NCBI GenBank assembly: GCA_021521415.1
Contig: JAIQDT010007611.1
Location: 1-64,000 of the forward strand
Reading direction: 5' to 3'
DNA length: 64,000 nt
Source of the DNA: Bidens hawaiensis
Taxonomy: Eukaryota > Streptophyta > Magnoliopsida > Asterales > Asteraceae
Below, one piece after another: positions 1 to 11,218 of this stretch. How positions within the stretch are numbered: position 1 is the first letter of the stretch; each line of letters begins with the position of its first letter. The position numbers and the translations under genes are program-made. Below the pieces are notes generated by a model that had not been told where the DNA came from, searched no databases, and saw nothing but the letters and a program-made list of their open reading frames with translations.

Positions 1-1831
1 CCCAATTAACGTATTAAAACTATACTAATCCTTTCAAGAGACATCAAAAATTCTTGATATACTCCTAACCCAAAGAAAACCAAGAACCTTAATTTGTTAC
101 ACTACAATAGCTTAAATAATATGGGTCCGTTTAGACACCAAATTATCCTTAGCTTTCCATAAACACCAAACTGCAACCAAACACGCGACAAGAAACATTT
201 TAGCCTTCCTCTTCGGGAACCTCGAGAACTTATACATTTCAAGCAAATGTCAAAACTGATAAACGAAAAAAAAAAAAACAGGCACCTTACACCATTGAGA
301 GATAATATGAAATTACAATAACACTGTAAGTGGGTCCATGTAAGTGGGTCCACTAGTCTGAAGCGACGAGTCACATTGCTATCCACCCGCTCTCAAGACT
401 GTCACAACACATAACTTAACTAGATATATCATTGTAGAAAAATGCAAGATGCATTGCTACCCATGCCTTTAAAAAAAGATACAAAACTAACATGTTTCTA
501 GTGTCTATTTGATCTTCAAATGGCTTATATAAAATTCAAATTGGGTAAAAATAAAGTGACATTGTGATAAGAAGGCACAAAATGAATTTTGTATATCAAG
601 TTTTAAACAGTTTATAATATAAACAAATTAGAACATTCATATTGGAGTCTTTACCCTTATTCTTATAATATAATCAAATAACTAAAGAACACATTTATTT
701 TATAATTTTAAAAATCTTCGGAAATTTTTTCCAAACATCTATATTGTTTTTTTTTTCTCTTCTTTCCACTTAAAATTATAACTACTTACTAGTTTGTCTT
801 GACTTGTTTTTTAATAAATTTTAATAAAACGCTTCCAGATCTAACAGGTCCATGTAAAAATGGTCTTTTGGTACATGTTAGGGCTAGTTGACTTAATAAC
901 AATTAAGAATATAGTTTTTCAAGTAAATTATCATATACATAAATTGCTAAGAGTTGCCACCATTGCGTTCATCCAACCTAAACTTTCAACACACACCGGA
1001 AGATCGTTACATTAATAATCAATTTTGTACAAGAAACACCATTAGAACCCATACCACAAAAACATGGAACGCATCTCTGTTTAAACAGTTAAAGCAATCG
1101 AAATTAAAAACCAATAATAATCTGCCTTAACTAGTCCATCTAGTTGTATAGGGCATACGACATATTTTCATAGAAACAATCCAACACAAATTATATGTTT
1201 GTAATCTATTTTGCAAAGTGAAAACCGTCAATGATGGCTAGATATCATGTCATATTCAAATGTATAGACGACGATAAAATTTACGTGTCAGTTTCAATAA
1301 ATCAAAGCCTGGTATACAATTTCCTGACTTGAATAGGTTTTTAATTATGGAGTTGAGGCCATGATAGAAATCAGAAAAGGTATGAGTTACAAAACTCAAG
1401 CTGAATACTAAACCTAAGTTCCCAACACATTCAAATGGATCATAGCCTTTATTTCTTCATAAACAAATCTTAGATTGCCAATCAATAAGCACGGTATTTA
1501 TAAACAAAGGATCATATTATTTTCCTCATAAGTCTAACAGGAACAGATTAGCAGTTGCAATGGCTAGTTAGTAATGCCGGCCATTGGTCGTGAGACAGGA
1601 TATTAGGGGAGACAAGGATGGCGATAAGCTGACGCCAGAGAAGGCTTTGAACAAGTGCGGGGATGATTGGTGAGGGAAAAATCAAAATATATTCTAGTAA
1701 AAATGAATAGCATAGTACTTTTTATATATTTCTTATTATCTTGTTTCTCTTTTTCACCCACAACCACTTTTAGAAAATATTAAAATATTATATGGTATGT
1801 ACAGTGAAACATCAAATTTAACTTTTTCATA
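1..1831. other. AT-rich intergenic stretch, no gene seen
   Basis: No ORF here has recognisable protein similarity, and I see no tRNA or clear transposon end. The longest open stretch (102-386, minus) is low-complexity and lacks any domain motif. Confidence 0.6.
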
Positions 1832-2022
1832 TACTCTCTCCATCTCATTTAAAAGTGTCTGCATTTTCTTTTTTAACTTGGTCTTATTTACAAATGTCCA
1901 CTTTCAAAATTTATTAGTCAATTTCCAAATTTATTCTTAAACACACACAACTAACATTAATAAACAATATTTATGAACCCAATTTCAAAGGCATTATTGT
2001 TATTTGGTAAAGAAAAAAGTAA

Positions 2023-2290
2023 GGGAAAATTCCCAAAATAGTCCAAACTAGGAGAGAGATTCCCAAAATAGTCTCAAACTTTTGACAATTCCCAAAATAG
2101 TCCATGGAAACTTATCTGCAACGACACATTGGTAATGGTGACGTGAGTAGCCAGTCACAATTTGACACGTGTAAAGGTAATGTGAAAGTTACAAAGAAGT
2201 CTGTCTTCGGCGATAGTTATCAAGCCAAAATCATCTTCTCAGAAACCATGGTTTTCGAATGAAATTTATCGGTCCCGTGAGTTTTCAAAA
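2023..2290 (+). repeat. Left terminal inverted repeat of the Pack-MULE
   Basis: This pairs with the reverse complement of 3918-4192, from GGGAAAATTCCCAAAATAGT inward to the shared tract around GTGAGTTTTCAAAA, with scattered mismatches. Confidence 0.85.
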
Positions 2291-2906
2291 TTCATCGTTT
2301 TTCGTGTTTTTTTTTAAATTCACCGTCTCCGACCATTTCAAGTGAATTTCATCTTTTTTTGCATAAAAAGAAAGTTGTCCGAAAAGATGGATTTTGTTAC
2401 AAATTATTTCAATTAGATGGGTTTTAGATGAAAGTTATCTATTTTTGCATAAAAAGAATAGTTGTCAGAAAAAGATAAATTTTGTTACAAATTAATCGTA
2501 TTCGATTGTATTAAATGAAACTCATCTTTTTTTGCATTGAAATGAGAGTTGTCAAATCCGATGAGTTTTAATATGAAACTCATCTTTTTCGTTGGTTTTA
2601 ATATGAAACTTATCTTTTTCGTGATAATTAGTTTTCTTACAAATATATTGGATCTGATGGTTTTTTTTATAAAAACATCTTTTCAGGCATGATTGGGCCC
2701 ACGTTATCAGATCCGATGAGTTTCATTTGAAAAATATTGTATCCGATGCATTTTAATTTAAATGGTCAGCATTGTGTTTCGTATATAAATCATCTATGTC
2801 GATAAGTTTTATGAGAAACTAGTTTGGATGATCCTGATTACAATGTGTTTGTACTATCCAACGAAATTTTTCATAAAATTGTTGTCAGAGACAGATTTGA
2901 CCAGAA

Positions 2907-3392
2907 ATGTATCATTTAAAATTAGTTATACAATTAATAATTCAATTGTATCCCTTCATCTTCATTTACCATTGTTTAGTTGTATGTGTTGATTTCATGA
3001 AATTTGATAATGTTGTAGTTTGGTATGGTGGTAAATGGAAAGACGTTAACGGAAGTTTTGAGTACGTTCCAAAAAATTGTAAACGGGGTGGTTTAAGTTT
3101 TTCGTCAAACGTTACCTATAGTGAGCTTATAGATATAATTCAAGATCGACTTAAGGTATGTCATATACCTCGACTATCGTACAAGTTCTCATCGTACGTG
3201 TATCCTGTTGATATAGTAGACGAGTATGACATGTCCATCTTTTTAAAACGGATTTTGAAAAGCAACATTTATGAAATTGTGTTTGTCTATGTGGTCAGAG
3301 CATATGGTGAGGGTTCTATGCCGAAAAAGGAAACTATCCCTGATCTGAATCCCCCTGATAGAAAGTGTACCATATTTGAATACATCATCTAA
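2907..3392 (+). pseudogene. MULE transposase N-terminal domain remnant
   Basis: The open frame of 161 codons has the layout of the N-terminal domain of plant MULE transposases. A GGKWKD motif near residue 42 is followed by a GLSFSSNVTYSELIDII segment near residue 63, then LSYKFSS and a PVDIVDEYDM segment. The first 30 or so residues are hydrophobic and may be non-coding sequence read through before the true methionine (MKFDNVVVWYGG, near residue 31). The DDE catalytic core, SWIM finger and zinc knuckle that normally follow are missing; the frame ends at a TAA and convergent Agenet sequence begins 150 bp further on. This is a deletion remnant of the parent transposase. It cannot catalyse transposition. 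Confidence 0.6.
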
Positions 3393-3544
3393 TTAAACTA
3401 TAAAAACATAACATAATATTTAAAGAACACTAAGTTGAAAACTTAGTGTTAAAATATTACATAAAACGTTGTTAAAACATTACATAACCATTGTAACTAC
3501 AACATAACATGCATCAAAACAACATAAACTTAAACAAACATTTT

Positions 3545-3895
3545 TCAGTTACGGGTATGCATCCAAACATCATTAGCAGCATCCCAATCTTGATGAACGC
3601 GAATGTTAGCAAACGAGTAGATGATATCCAGATTGGTGTTGTCAAAATGGACGAGATACTCAGTTTCTCCGATTTTGCTAGCAATTCGACCAACCCACCA
3701 ACCATCGTTTGCAAAAACATCCACCTTCCGGCCGAGAACAAAGTCACTAACAACAACATCAGCAAGCTTTGGGCTTATTTTATCGACTGTCACAAACTCT
3801 CTAAGAAACCCGGACTGATAATCTTCAAGCAGGGTACGAAATTGAACGATGTAGGTCATCTTCACCTGAAATGCGTCGGAGGAGATGGATTTCAA
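3545..3895 (-). CDS. Agenet (Tudor-like) domain protein fragment captured by a MULE
   Basis: This 116-residue frame contains one Agenet-type domain at about residues 52-105: FVLGRKVDVFANDGWWVGRI, then a YLVHFDNT strand and a closing IRVHQDWD. The GWW motif and the strand order match plant Agenet/DUF724 proteins, which bind histone tails or other chromatin ligands; such proteins usually have two or more copies plus a C-terminal DUF724 region, so a single domain points to a captured fragment. It begins just inside the right inverted repeat, which could supply a promoter, and converges on the transposase remnant. The frame is open without stops. Whether it is transcribed cannot be seen. Alternative: Agenet is an original accessory ORF of this MULE family rather than a capture. 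Confidence 0.6.
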   Translation of the reverse strand: MKSISSDAFQVKMTYIVQFRTLLEDYQSGFLREFVTVDKISPKLADVVVSDFVLGRKVDVFANDGWWVGRIASKIGETEYLVHFDNTNLDIIYSFANIRVHQDWDAANDVWMHTRN

Positions 3896-3917
3896 AAAAA
3901 CGCGAATTTCATCTTTT

Positions 3918-4192
3918 TTTGAAAACTCACGGGACCGATAAATTTTATTCTAAAACCATGGTTTTCTGAGAAGATGATTTTGGCTTGAAAACTATCGCCG
4001 AAGACATATTTTGTTGTAACTTTCTCATTACCTTTACACGTGTCAAATTGTGACTGGCTACTCAAATCTCACGTCACGATTACCAATGTGTCGCTGTAGA
4101 TAAGTTTCCATGGACTATTTTGGGAATTTTTAAAAGTTTAAGACTATTTTGGGAATCTCTCTTCTAGTTTGGACTTTTTTGGGAATTTTTCC
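3918..4192 (-). repeat. Right terminal inverted repeat of the Pack-MULE
   Basis: Reverse-complement partner of 2023-2290. Minus-strand transcription entering through this repeat would run into the Agenet ORF, whose first ATG lies 23 bp inside the repeat boundary. Confidence 0.85.
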
Positions 4193-4267
4193 AAAAAGTA
4201 ATCATTCAATCTACCTTAAACTTTATGTTTTTCTAACCATGACGTTTTTAATGGAACGGATGGAGTA

Positions 4268-6957
4268 ACATTTTCACTCTTCTCTACTTACAACCACTCA
4301 TAATCAAACCGTATAATTTACAAAACCCCTTCAGATGAATAAGGAATAGACCTAGAATGCTCTACGCTAATTTTAGATAAGTCATTGGTTAAATAAACTA
4401 ATTTTTGCAATTTTATACAGACAAAGCAAAATAATGGGTTTATTTGATTATTTTATCAGAAAACGACAAAAACAAGCCAGTCCAATTAAAAATTGGTGGG
4501 GGCCACAAACCTGACTAACTTTCGGTAATAAAATCACTAACGGACAAAACGTTTAAGTTTAACTCTCCGTTACTTTTCACAACGCCGGTTCCTCACCATC
4601 TTAATTTCTAGTATTAAGTTATTAACCATGGTTGTTTATATATGTTAACAAGGCTAAGTATCATTCCCACTATCAAAACTTTAAATAAAAGGAGTGGCTA
4701 AATTTTTGTATTAGGGATAATATTTTAGTGGTGGTAGAAACTTTTATGTGCTTACTCTTTATGTGATTCGGTGATTCAATGTCGTAACAAAGTTTCATGC
4801 ATAGCTACACACGATTATAATATTGTGTCTAAATCACTATAAAGATTATTTGTGTACAAAGATTGGAATTAATCTTGTAACTAGATTTGATGGGCATTGG
4901 TAGAATCATAAGCCGCGGCCGTACACACGTGCAACTTTTCAATGTTTTGAGTTGTAATGAATTTTAACGCACGTGGTTATAATGGTGCATCAAACTTGTT
5001 ACAATGGTGTGCTAAATTTTCAAATTCGATTCACGGGTTTAAATGATTTTTTACAATTCATATAGCTTGACTTTTAATTAACTTTAGCACTTGAAAAATG
5101 TAAGTGCTACATACTATAACTAAGCAGAAATAAGATATGTAACATTTCATGTTACCTTTCTCAAAAGCAAACAAACAAGCACAAAAGCTTCATGTTAAAC
5201 CTAAATAATATAACAATAATGATTATAAAAACATATTTTCACTTTGTGTGTTAATGTACTTTGCCTTTACATATAAAAGTAAGGAATAGATGCGCTAAGC
5301 AAAAAATGTTCCTACATATTTCAAATAAAGTTTTCATTTTATCTTCATATAGGTGTGCTTAATACATAATCAGTTTTAAATGAAAAACCGTACAAACATT
5401 TGTAGCTATGATAAGATGTAAGGGTTACTAACAAAATTCTTTCTTTTCAGACTCATGGGATACCCCCTATTTTTTAGCTGTCAATAAATTCTTGAAATAG
5501 GCTACTGGCTAAATTAATCACATCGGGATATGCTCGTCTTCCGATCTGGTAAAAACTTTCATCTAAGGCCAATGCCTGTGAACACTCGTCCAAAAGCACG
5601 ACAATGTGGTGAGATAAAAACATGTTCAGTTCAAATATCCAACTAGTGAATAAGTCACCTGGCACCTACTCGCCTAGTCTTCCTAATATGGTGTCACGCG
5701 AAACTTTAATGATGGGTGTAAGAATTGAACTTGGGTCACATGAAACACCGAATATCTTTTTTACCACTTCACTAAAAACTCATTGGAATTGAACTTAAGG
5801 TATTTTTATATCCTTCGTAGTTGTAAGTATATAACGATTAAAAAAGTTAAATTTAGAATTTATGAGAATTTACAAGTATAATCCATCTTCCAAAAAAAGC
5901 AAAAGGCGCAATTCCCTAAGTCATGGAATATGCTTTAAAGGTCGAGAGGTGTCTACTCTATTTTGGAAAAGAATCTTGGAATAGTCTTTTCCAATTAGCC
6001 ATTAGTTAATTCATTCATTAATTAATAATCATGTTATAAAATATTCATTATTACTGTAGTTACTTATTTGAAAAGGTACGTACACATTATTTTCATTACT
6101 TCTCAAATAATTGATCCGATTACTGTACCGAAATTATCTAAAACGAGTATTAAACCTGTGCACCTACGTGCACGCTCAAAAGTTGAATTGTCTCAAAAAT
6201 TAACATAAACCCACACCGGTTTGCGGCAAGGGGTGTTGAATCGTGTAAAAAGTTGACATCGAATATGTAATCCAACTTCAACGAGGTGTACATAAGTGCT
6301 TAAATAACTAAATATGTTATAACACATATTAAAATGCGAACAATGTTTAGGGATAAGCATGCATGATGCATTTTAGTTAATTTATATGAAGGGGATGGAG
6401 ATTTTATTATAAATGTGTTTTTGTTTATTTTTCTTATCCATCTCAATCTCTGTATCTATATATATAACTATCTTTAATTGATCTCCAAAATTTGAAGATT
6501 GGTGAATCTCCATGTATAAAAATTAAAAGATGTATTTTGGTTTGTACCACAAGGATTATGGTTTGCATTGTATGGAGGAAAGAGAATATATTTTGTAAAA
6601 TATTATATAGAGAGAAATATAGATTAAGAATGAGATGTGAGAGACTTTATAAAATGAGTGATAAATCTAAAAAATGATGAATTTTAGTTATATTGGGGTC
6701 TAACACTGAATAAATAAAACCATCTTTTTTAAAAAATATCTTTAATCATTTTACCCTTCCATATCACACTCCACATAGATCTCTATATTCATTTTTGTTA
6801 TTTTTCTTCTCTTTAATCCATGTCTAAGGTACAAGCCGAAATACTTAATGGACAATCTTTGAGTTTTAGAGACGTGAAAAACGAATCTCTATGTATAGTG
6901 ATTCGATATAACAAAGTCTCTAAACTTAAAAGATAAAGATGAAGATAGAGATTCATA
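4268..6957. other. AT-rich intergenic stretch, no supported gene
   Basis: No conserved coding region found. The only stretch that looks protein-like is a 63-codon minus-strand frame at 5474-5665, which I could not assign to any family (see findings). Confidence 0.5.
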
Positions 6958-6960
6958 TAA

Positions 6961-7309
6961 GGTCATCCTTTATGGCGAGGGGCTTCGAAGCCCCTCAACC
7001 GTGCCACGTCAGCGCCACGTAAGCAAGCGGGGCATCGAAGCCCCATCCAATAATTTCCCGCTATGGTAAGGGCGCCCATCCAAGCCCCATCCAATATATA
7101 AATATATTATATATATATACATATGTATGTATTTGTGTTTTCGAGAGAGAGAGAGCCGTTGAAGAGGAGGGGCCCACCTGAATTCACAAGCACGCCCGGC
7201 GTTAGGTTGATCGGAGGAACGGCGCCCCACCACCTTCTGTGCCCCTTGGCGGTGTTCCGCCCCAAGGGCGCCCGCCATCCCTCCTTTTCGCGCCCCACAG
7301 CGGAGGGTC
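6961..7309. mobile_element. Tourist-like (PIF/Harbinger) MITE
   Basis: A GC-rich 349-bp block sits in AT-rich DNA and is flanked by TAA at 6958-6960 and 7310-7312, the PIF/Harbinger target duplication. The left end GGTCATCCTTTATGGCGAGG and the reverse complement of the right end GACCCTCCGCTGTGGGGCGC match imperfectly. Internal palindromes such as GGGGCTTCGAAGCCCC are present. There is no transposase. Confidence 0.55.
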
Positions 7310-7312
7310 TAA

Positions 7313-7783
7313 ATAAGAAAAATATAGTTGACCTTTAAAAGTTTGAAATGAAGAAATAAATAAAGACTCCAAAGTGAGTGCTCTAATTAATTCACTTTGT
7401 AAACCAGTAAATTATACTTGAATATTATACATGAATAGCTGAATATGCCTAAATAGTGATTTAAGGTGTTGGTTCAAGACGTCTTTGACATGATCAAAGA
7501 TTGTTAGTATTTGTGAGAATGTGATTTAACATTTGAAAGTATCGTATACGGATTAGCTTTACAACAAAGAGGAGGATTTTTTATGTGATCCGATTTATAC
7601 ATGAAATAACATTATAAGCTTAAAAAAACCAAATCAACATTATGCAAGTGTAAATGAGAGTAATATGGCGCTAACCTCTTTACACGAGCTCATAGACTAA
7701 TACATAATAATGTCATCTACAATAAACAAAGTACAATAATCAAAATCAACAATTAAAAATAGTGTTTTTTTACACACGTCACA

Positions 7784-7831
<48 letters not shown>

Positions 7832-8416
7832 GGCCAACCAACCGCGGTATTGTCACTTCCACAAATGTCTCAATTCACTATATATCCTACCCTGTCAATA
7901 TAACCAACCGAGCTTAGAGTCTCTAAAAGGTTATTGTGTAATAAAGGCAATTGAAGTATATTCATCAATATTTCGTTTGGTTCAAATATGCGTAATTGAC
8001 CAGACTCTAATGTAACTAAACCTTGATTTAAGCTTATATTAATAAATAATGATATACGTGTGTATACATGGTTCACACAAATCCTACCATGGCTCACCTT
8101 GTTGTCACTCCAACCACCCATGTAATTTCATAAATGGATTTTAATCCCTAAGTAAAATTTGAATTATTTGTATCAATAAAATAATGTATTTTAAGAATTA
8201 AAGAACTTTGTCAAGCCTTCTATAGTATTTACACTCTAATTTAGGTATTAAATATATAAATAAAGTTAATCAAACAAAATCCTGATTATTCCTGCCTGGG
8301 AATGATTGTGTTCTTGGCTGCAGGCAAAATTCATGCAATCAAGGGTTGTACCACGTGATGTGCATCATTGTATTATTGCTGAGTAAACCCCACCCCCTAA
8401 CAAGTTAAAAAAATAA
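7313..8416. other. Intergenic stretch with AAT microsatellite
   Basis: No gene recognised. It contains an uninterrupted (AAT)n tract at about 7785-7831. Confidence 0.6.
7785..7831. repeat. (AAT)n microsatellite
   Basis: About fifteen perfect AAT units in a row. Confidence 0.95.
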
Positions 8417-8936
8417 GGGAAAATTTCAGTAATGACCCATTTATAGAATGCGTTTTCAAGATTATCCCTAGTAATTTAAGTTTCCAACTTTGTCTCTTTT
8501 GCATCTCGTCGCCGACGACATGATAGCGAACACCGACGATGCGTTACTGAAACAAATAGGATAACGACACGTGGCCGGAATAGGTTTAAAGCAGGGGGTC
8601 CATGATGCGCTAGTGGATAACGTATCACCGCTACCCTACGTTAGCAACATAGGGTTGACGTATGTTGCTAACGTAGGGTAGCAGCGATGCGTTATGTTGC
8701 TAACGTAGGGTAGCGGCGATGTGTTATCCACTAACGCATCTTGGACCCCTACTTTAAACCTATTCTGGCCAGATTCCGGCCACGTGTCGTTATCCTATTT
8801 GTTTCAGTAACGCATCGTCAGTATTCGCTGTCATGTCGTCGGCGACGAGATACCAAAGGGACAAAGTAGAAACTTAAATTAGTAGGGATAATCTTGGAAA
8901 CACATTCTATAAATTGGTCATTATGGGAATTTTCCC
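8417..8936. mobile_element. Foldback MULE-type MITE, copy A
   Basis: The 520-bp element is almost wholly palindromic: the left arm GGGAAAATTTCAGTAATGAC pairs with the right arm ending GGTCATTATGGGAATTTTCC. The middle carries short repeats of a GCTAACGTAGGGTAGC core. Flanks AAAAAATAA (8408-8416) and TTAAAATAA (8937-8945) match at 7 of 9 positions, consistent with a decayed 9-bp duplication. The ends resemble those of the Pack-MULE at 2023-4192. No ORF. Confidence 0.75.
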
Positions 8937-8960
8937 TTAAAATAACTATATGTGTAATAA

Positions 8961-9412
8961 GAGAAAATTCCCATAATAGCCCATTTATAGAATGTGTTTC
9001 CAAGATTATCCACATTAATTCAAGTTTTCAACTTTGTCCCTTTGGTATCTTGTCGCCGACGACATGATAGCGAACACCGAAAATGTGTTACTGAAACAAA
9101 TAAGATAACGACATGTGGCCGGAATCTGGCCGGAATAGGGTTGACGATGCGTTATGTTGCTAACGTAGGGTAGCAGCGATGCGTTATGTTGCTAACCTAG
9201 GGTAGCAGCGATCCGTTATCCACTCGTGGAACCCCTGCTTTAAACCTATTCCGGCCACGTGTCGTTATCCTATTTGTTTTAGTAGCGCATCGTCGGTGTT
9301 CGCTATCATGTCGTCGACGACGAGATACCAAAGGGACAAAATTAAAAACTTGAATTAGTGAGGATAATCTTGAAAACGCATTCTATAAGTGAGCTATTAT
9401 TGAAATTTTCCC
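8961..9412. mobile_element. Foldback MULE-type MITE, copy B
   Basis: This 452-bp palindromic relative of copy A lies 24 bp downstream of it in the same layout. It has a perfect 9-bp target duplication GTGTAATAA (8952-8960 and 9413-9421). Its left end GAGAAAATTCCCATAATAGC is close to the Pack-MULE end. The perfect duplication shows that it inserted independently rather than arising by tandem duplication of copy A. Confidence 0.85.
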
Positions 9413-9983
9413 GTGTAATAATCATATTATTATAATGTTTAGTAGAGTTTTTAGTAAAGGGGTTTGCCCTGCTACTAAATTTTGAGTATTTTGCGAAACA
9501 TGCCATAATTTATATTTTAATTTGGCATAAAATCACTCAATAGTTTTTGTTAGACTAATATTACTTAAGTACGAGGATCTAGTTATCGTATATACAAATC
9601 TAGAGGTTTTGGAGTTAGTTTCCTCCTAGTTTGAGTCTAATAAGGATGTGTATATCAACAAGGCCGACCCAAGGGCCGTGCAGCCCATGCAACCGCACAA
9701 GGCCTAAAAAATTTTGGGCCCAAAATTAAAGAATTCAGTATATGCAATAGATATATTAGATACAAACAAAAACTAACTAAAAGTGTCTTGTAGCTCACAT
9801 GATATGCTTCATTGTTTATATGATTGATGTTGGACTCAATTTCAATACCCGATAATCATTCTTTTTTCCAATTTTTCCAGAACTTGTATTGCATATTTAA
9901 TGGGCTACAACATTATTTTCTTTTCTTTTTATTGATTGAGTCAATTTCTTTGTTTGTATTAAGATCTTTTATGTTATTTGTAT

Positions 9984-10157
9984 GAGAAATCTGCATTTTG
10001 TCTCCCTGGTTTATATCCACATTCGATGGGTTTACCCCTGAAAAAGATTTTGCGAAGTTTGGGCCCCTGTGTTTCTCTGGGGGGGTTCCTCTGACTCATA
10101 CCGTCAGTTGACCCGTCGTTGACCCGTTAAAAAAAGGAAATTACTTTATTACCCTTG
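9984..10157 (+). repeat. Left terminal inverted repeat of the large MULE
   Basis: About 170 bp, nearly identical to the reverse complement of 16500-16658 from GAGAAATCTGC through CAGTTGACCCGTCGTTGACC. It lies about 100 bp upstream of the GRF start codon and probably holds its promoter. Confidence 0.9.
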
Positions 10158-10262
10158 ATTCGTTTATAACTACTCGATCTACCCTCTTTCCCTTATTTTA
10201 CCATCCCCGGCGATTCTCTCAACCTGTAATTGAACGGCATTATCGGGCGACCCGATTAATGG

Positions 10263-10761
10263 ATGTCTCAATCCAAGTCAAGTCAATTCTCCTCGGTTTC
10301 ACCTTCCAAGCCTTGCCGTGCAGATGAGGTTTGTGTGAGATGTTCATGTGGTGCCGCGACATGTTACCGGATATCCAGGACCGATGCAAACCCGGGGCGT
10401 CGATTCTTGTGCTGTGTAAGTTTTAATTACTCACGAATTAGGGTTCTAGTCTGTTAATCGATGATGATTTGGTCTGTCGTGTTGCTTAGGTCAATTTTAG
10501 GGGTAATCTGTGAATTGTGAATCGAATTAGGGTTGTTTGTTTGTTGATATATTTAGTCCGTTACAGAAGGGGAGTTGTGGATGGCTAAAATGGGCTGATG
10601 ATCCCACATGCCCTAGTTGTGAAAAGGTAATTCAAGCGATGGTGAAGATGATGAACAAGAAAGATGATTTTGCAAGAATGAAAACCAAAGAAGTAACAAG
10701 CTTGAAAATATTGCTAGGAATTAGTTGGTTTTTGTTCTTCGTTTATGTGTGTTTTTATTGA
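10263..10761 (+). CDS. GRF-type zinc finger protein with C-terminal membrane segment
   Basis: Two exons, 10263-10415 and 10567-10761, joined by a GTAAGT..TTACAG intron, give about 115 residues. Joining restores a complete GRF zinc finger at about residues 21-66: paired cysteines in CVRCSCG, the TDANPGRRFLCC core, then CGWLKWADD and CPSC. GRF fingers bind single-stranded nucleic acid in better-known proteins. A short basic/acidic linker (MMNKKDDFARMKTKE) precedes one hydrophobic helix, ILLGISWFLFFVYVCFY, at the C-terminus. Small GRF proteins with a terminal membrane helix are common but uncharacterised in plant genomes. The gene lies inside the MULE, starts close to the left inverted repeat and converges on the transposase. 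No lesion is visible. Role unknown; its link to transposition is inference. Confidence 0.75.
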
Positions 10762-10888
10762 TTAGCTGTTAACATTGTCTTTGTAGTATGGGATAATGTA
10801 ATTTTTGTTGTTGTTATTTTAGTTTATGTTAAATTTTAGAGCTTCTTGTTTCATCTATTTACTTTAAATTTGTGTTCCACATTATCAG

Positions 10889-11218
10889 TCATGTTGCAGC
10901 CATGATGAAACTGAGAATGTTGAGTTAGGGAACGATGAAATTGAGAAAGTGCAGTTTGACCAAGACAAAAGTCAAATGGAAGACAAGGAATATCAATTGG
11001 GTGAAGATGAGTTGATGGCTTATTTAGTGCAAGAAGATGACTTATTTAGATCAAGTGAAGAACATGAAATGGATCCTGGTGATGATTATGACCCTGAGGT
11101 TGTGAAAGCAGCTTTCAAGTACATCAGTGAGCTGGAAGAAGTTTACTTTCATGATCCATACGAAGATGATCCAGTGTGGGACTCTGACTGGTCAAATGAT
11201 GATTGTCATTGGAAGTAA
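10889..11218 (+). CDS. Acidic frame downstream of the GRF gene, possible further exon
   Basis: An open frame of about 110 codons follows an acceptor-like TTATCAG at 10882-10888 and ends with TAA. It is strongly acidic, with segments such as GEDELMAYLVQEDDLF, DPGDDYDPEVVKAAFKYISE and a Trp/Asp-rich tail DDPVWDSDWSNDD. I know no matching family. It could be a separate MULE gene, an alternative last exon of the GRF gene (a donor-like GTAATT at 10627 would join in frame, replacing the membrane helix), or captured host sequence. The AAG at the end of CPSCEK and the TCA here are both in phase 0, so the splice is formally possible. Confidence 0.4.
   Translation, partial: SCCSHDETENVELGNDEIEKVQFDQDKSQMEDKEYQLGEDELMAYLVQEDDLFRSSEEHEMDPGDDYDPEVVKAAFKYISELEEVYFHDPYEDDPVWDSDWSNDDCHWK

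Larger units (their letters stand above)
2023..4192. mobile_element. Pack-MULE (Mutator-like element) with Agenet-domain cargo
   Basis: The element is bounded by a perfect 9-bp target duplication AAAAAGTAA (2014-2022 and 4193-4201), the size made by Mutator transposases. Its ends are long inverted repeats of about 270 bp starting GGGAAAATTCCC on the left and GGAAAAATTCCC on the right. Inside are a plus-strand remnant of a MULE transposase N-terminus (2907-3392) and a minus-strand Agenet-domain ORF (3545-3895) that converge. No catalytic transposase domain is present, so it must be moved by a transposase in trans. Confidence 0.85.
1834..4265. mobile_element. Stowaway-like (mariner) MITE, split by a Pack-MULE
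   Basis: The left end reads CTCTCTCCATCTCATTT after a TA (1832-1833). The right end ends AATGGAACGGATGGAG before a TA (4266-4267), so the ends are imperfect inverted repeats flanked by the TA duplication typical of Tc1/mariner MITEs. Without the 2,170-bp MULE inserted at 2023-4192 and its duplicated 9 bp, the MITE is about 250 bp, a normal Stowaway size. No coding capacity of its own. Confidence 0.7.

Noticed and set aside
2023..4192. Interpretation as an LTR element with long repeats
   Set aside because: The terminal repeats are inverted, not direct, and the flanking duplication is 9 bp.
7009..7338. Overlapping frames on both strands
   Set aside because: They lie in the GC-rich Tourist-like MITE and have no domain; GC content simply reduces stop codons.
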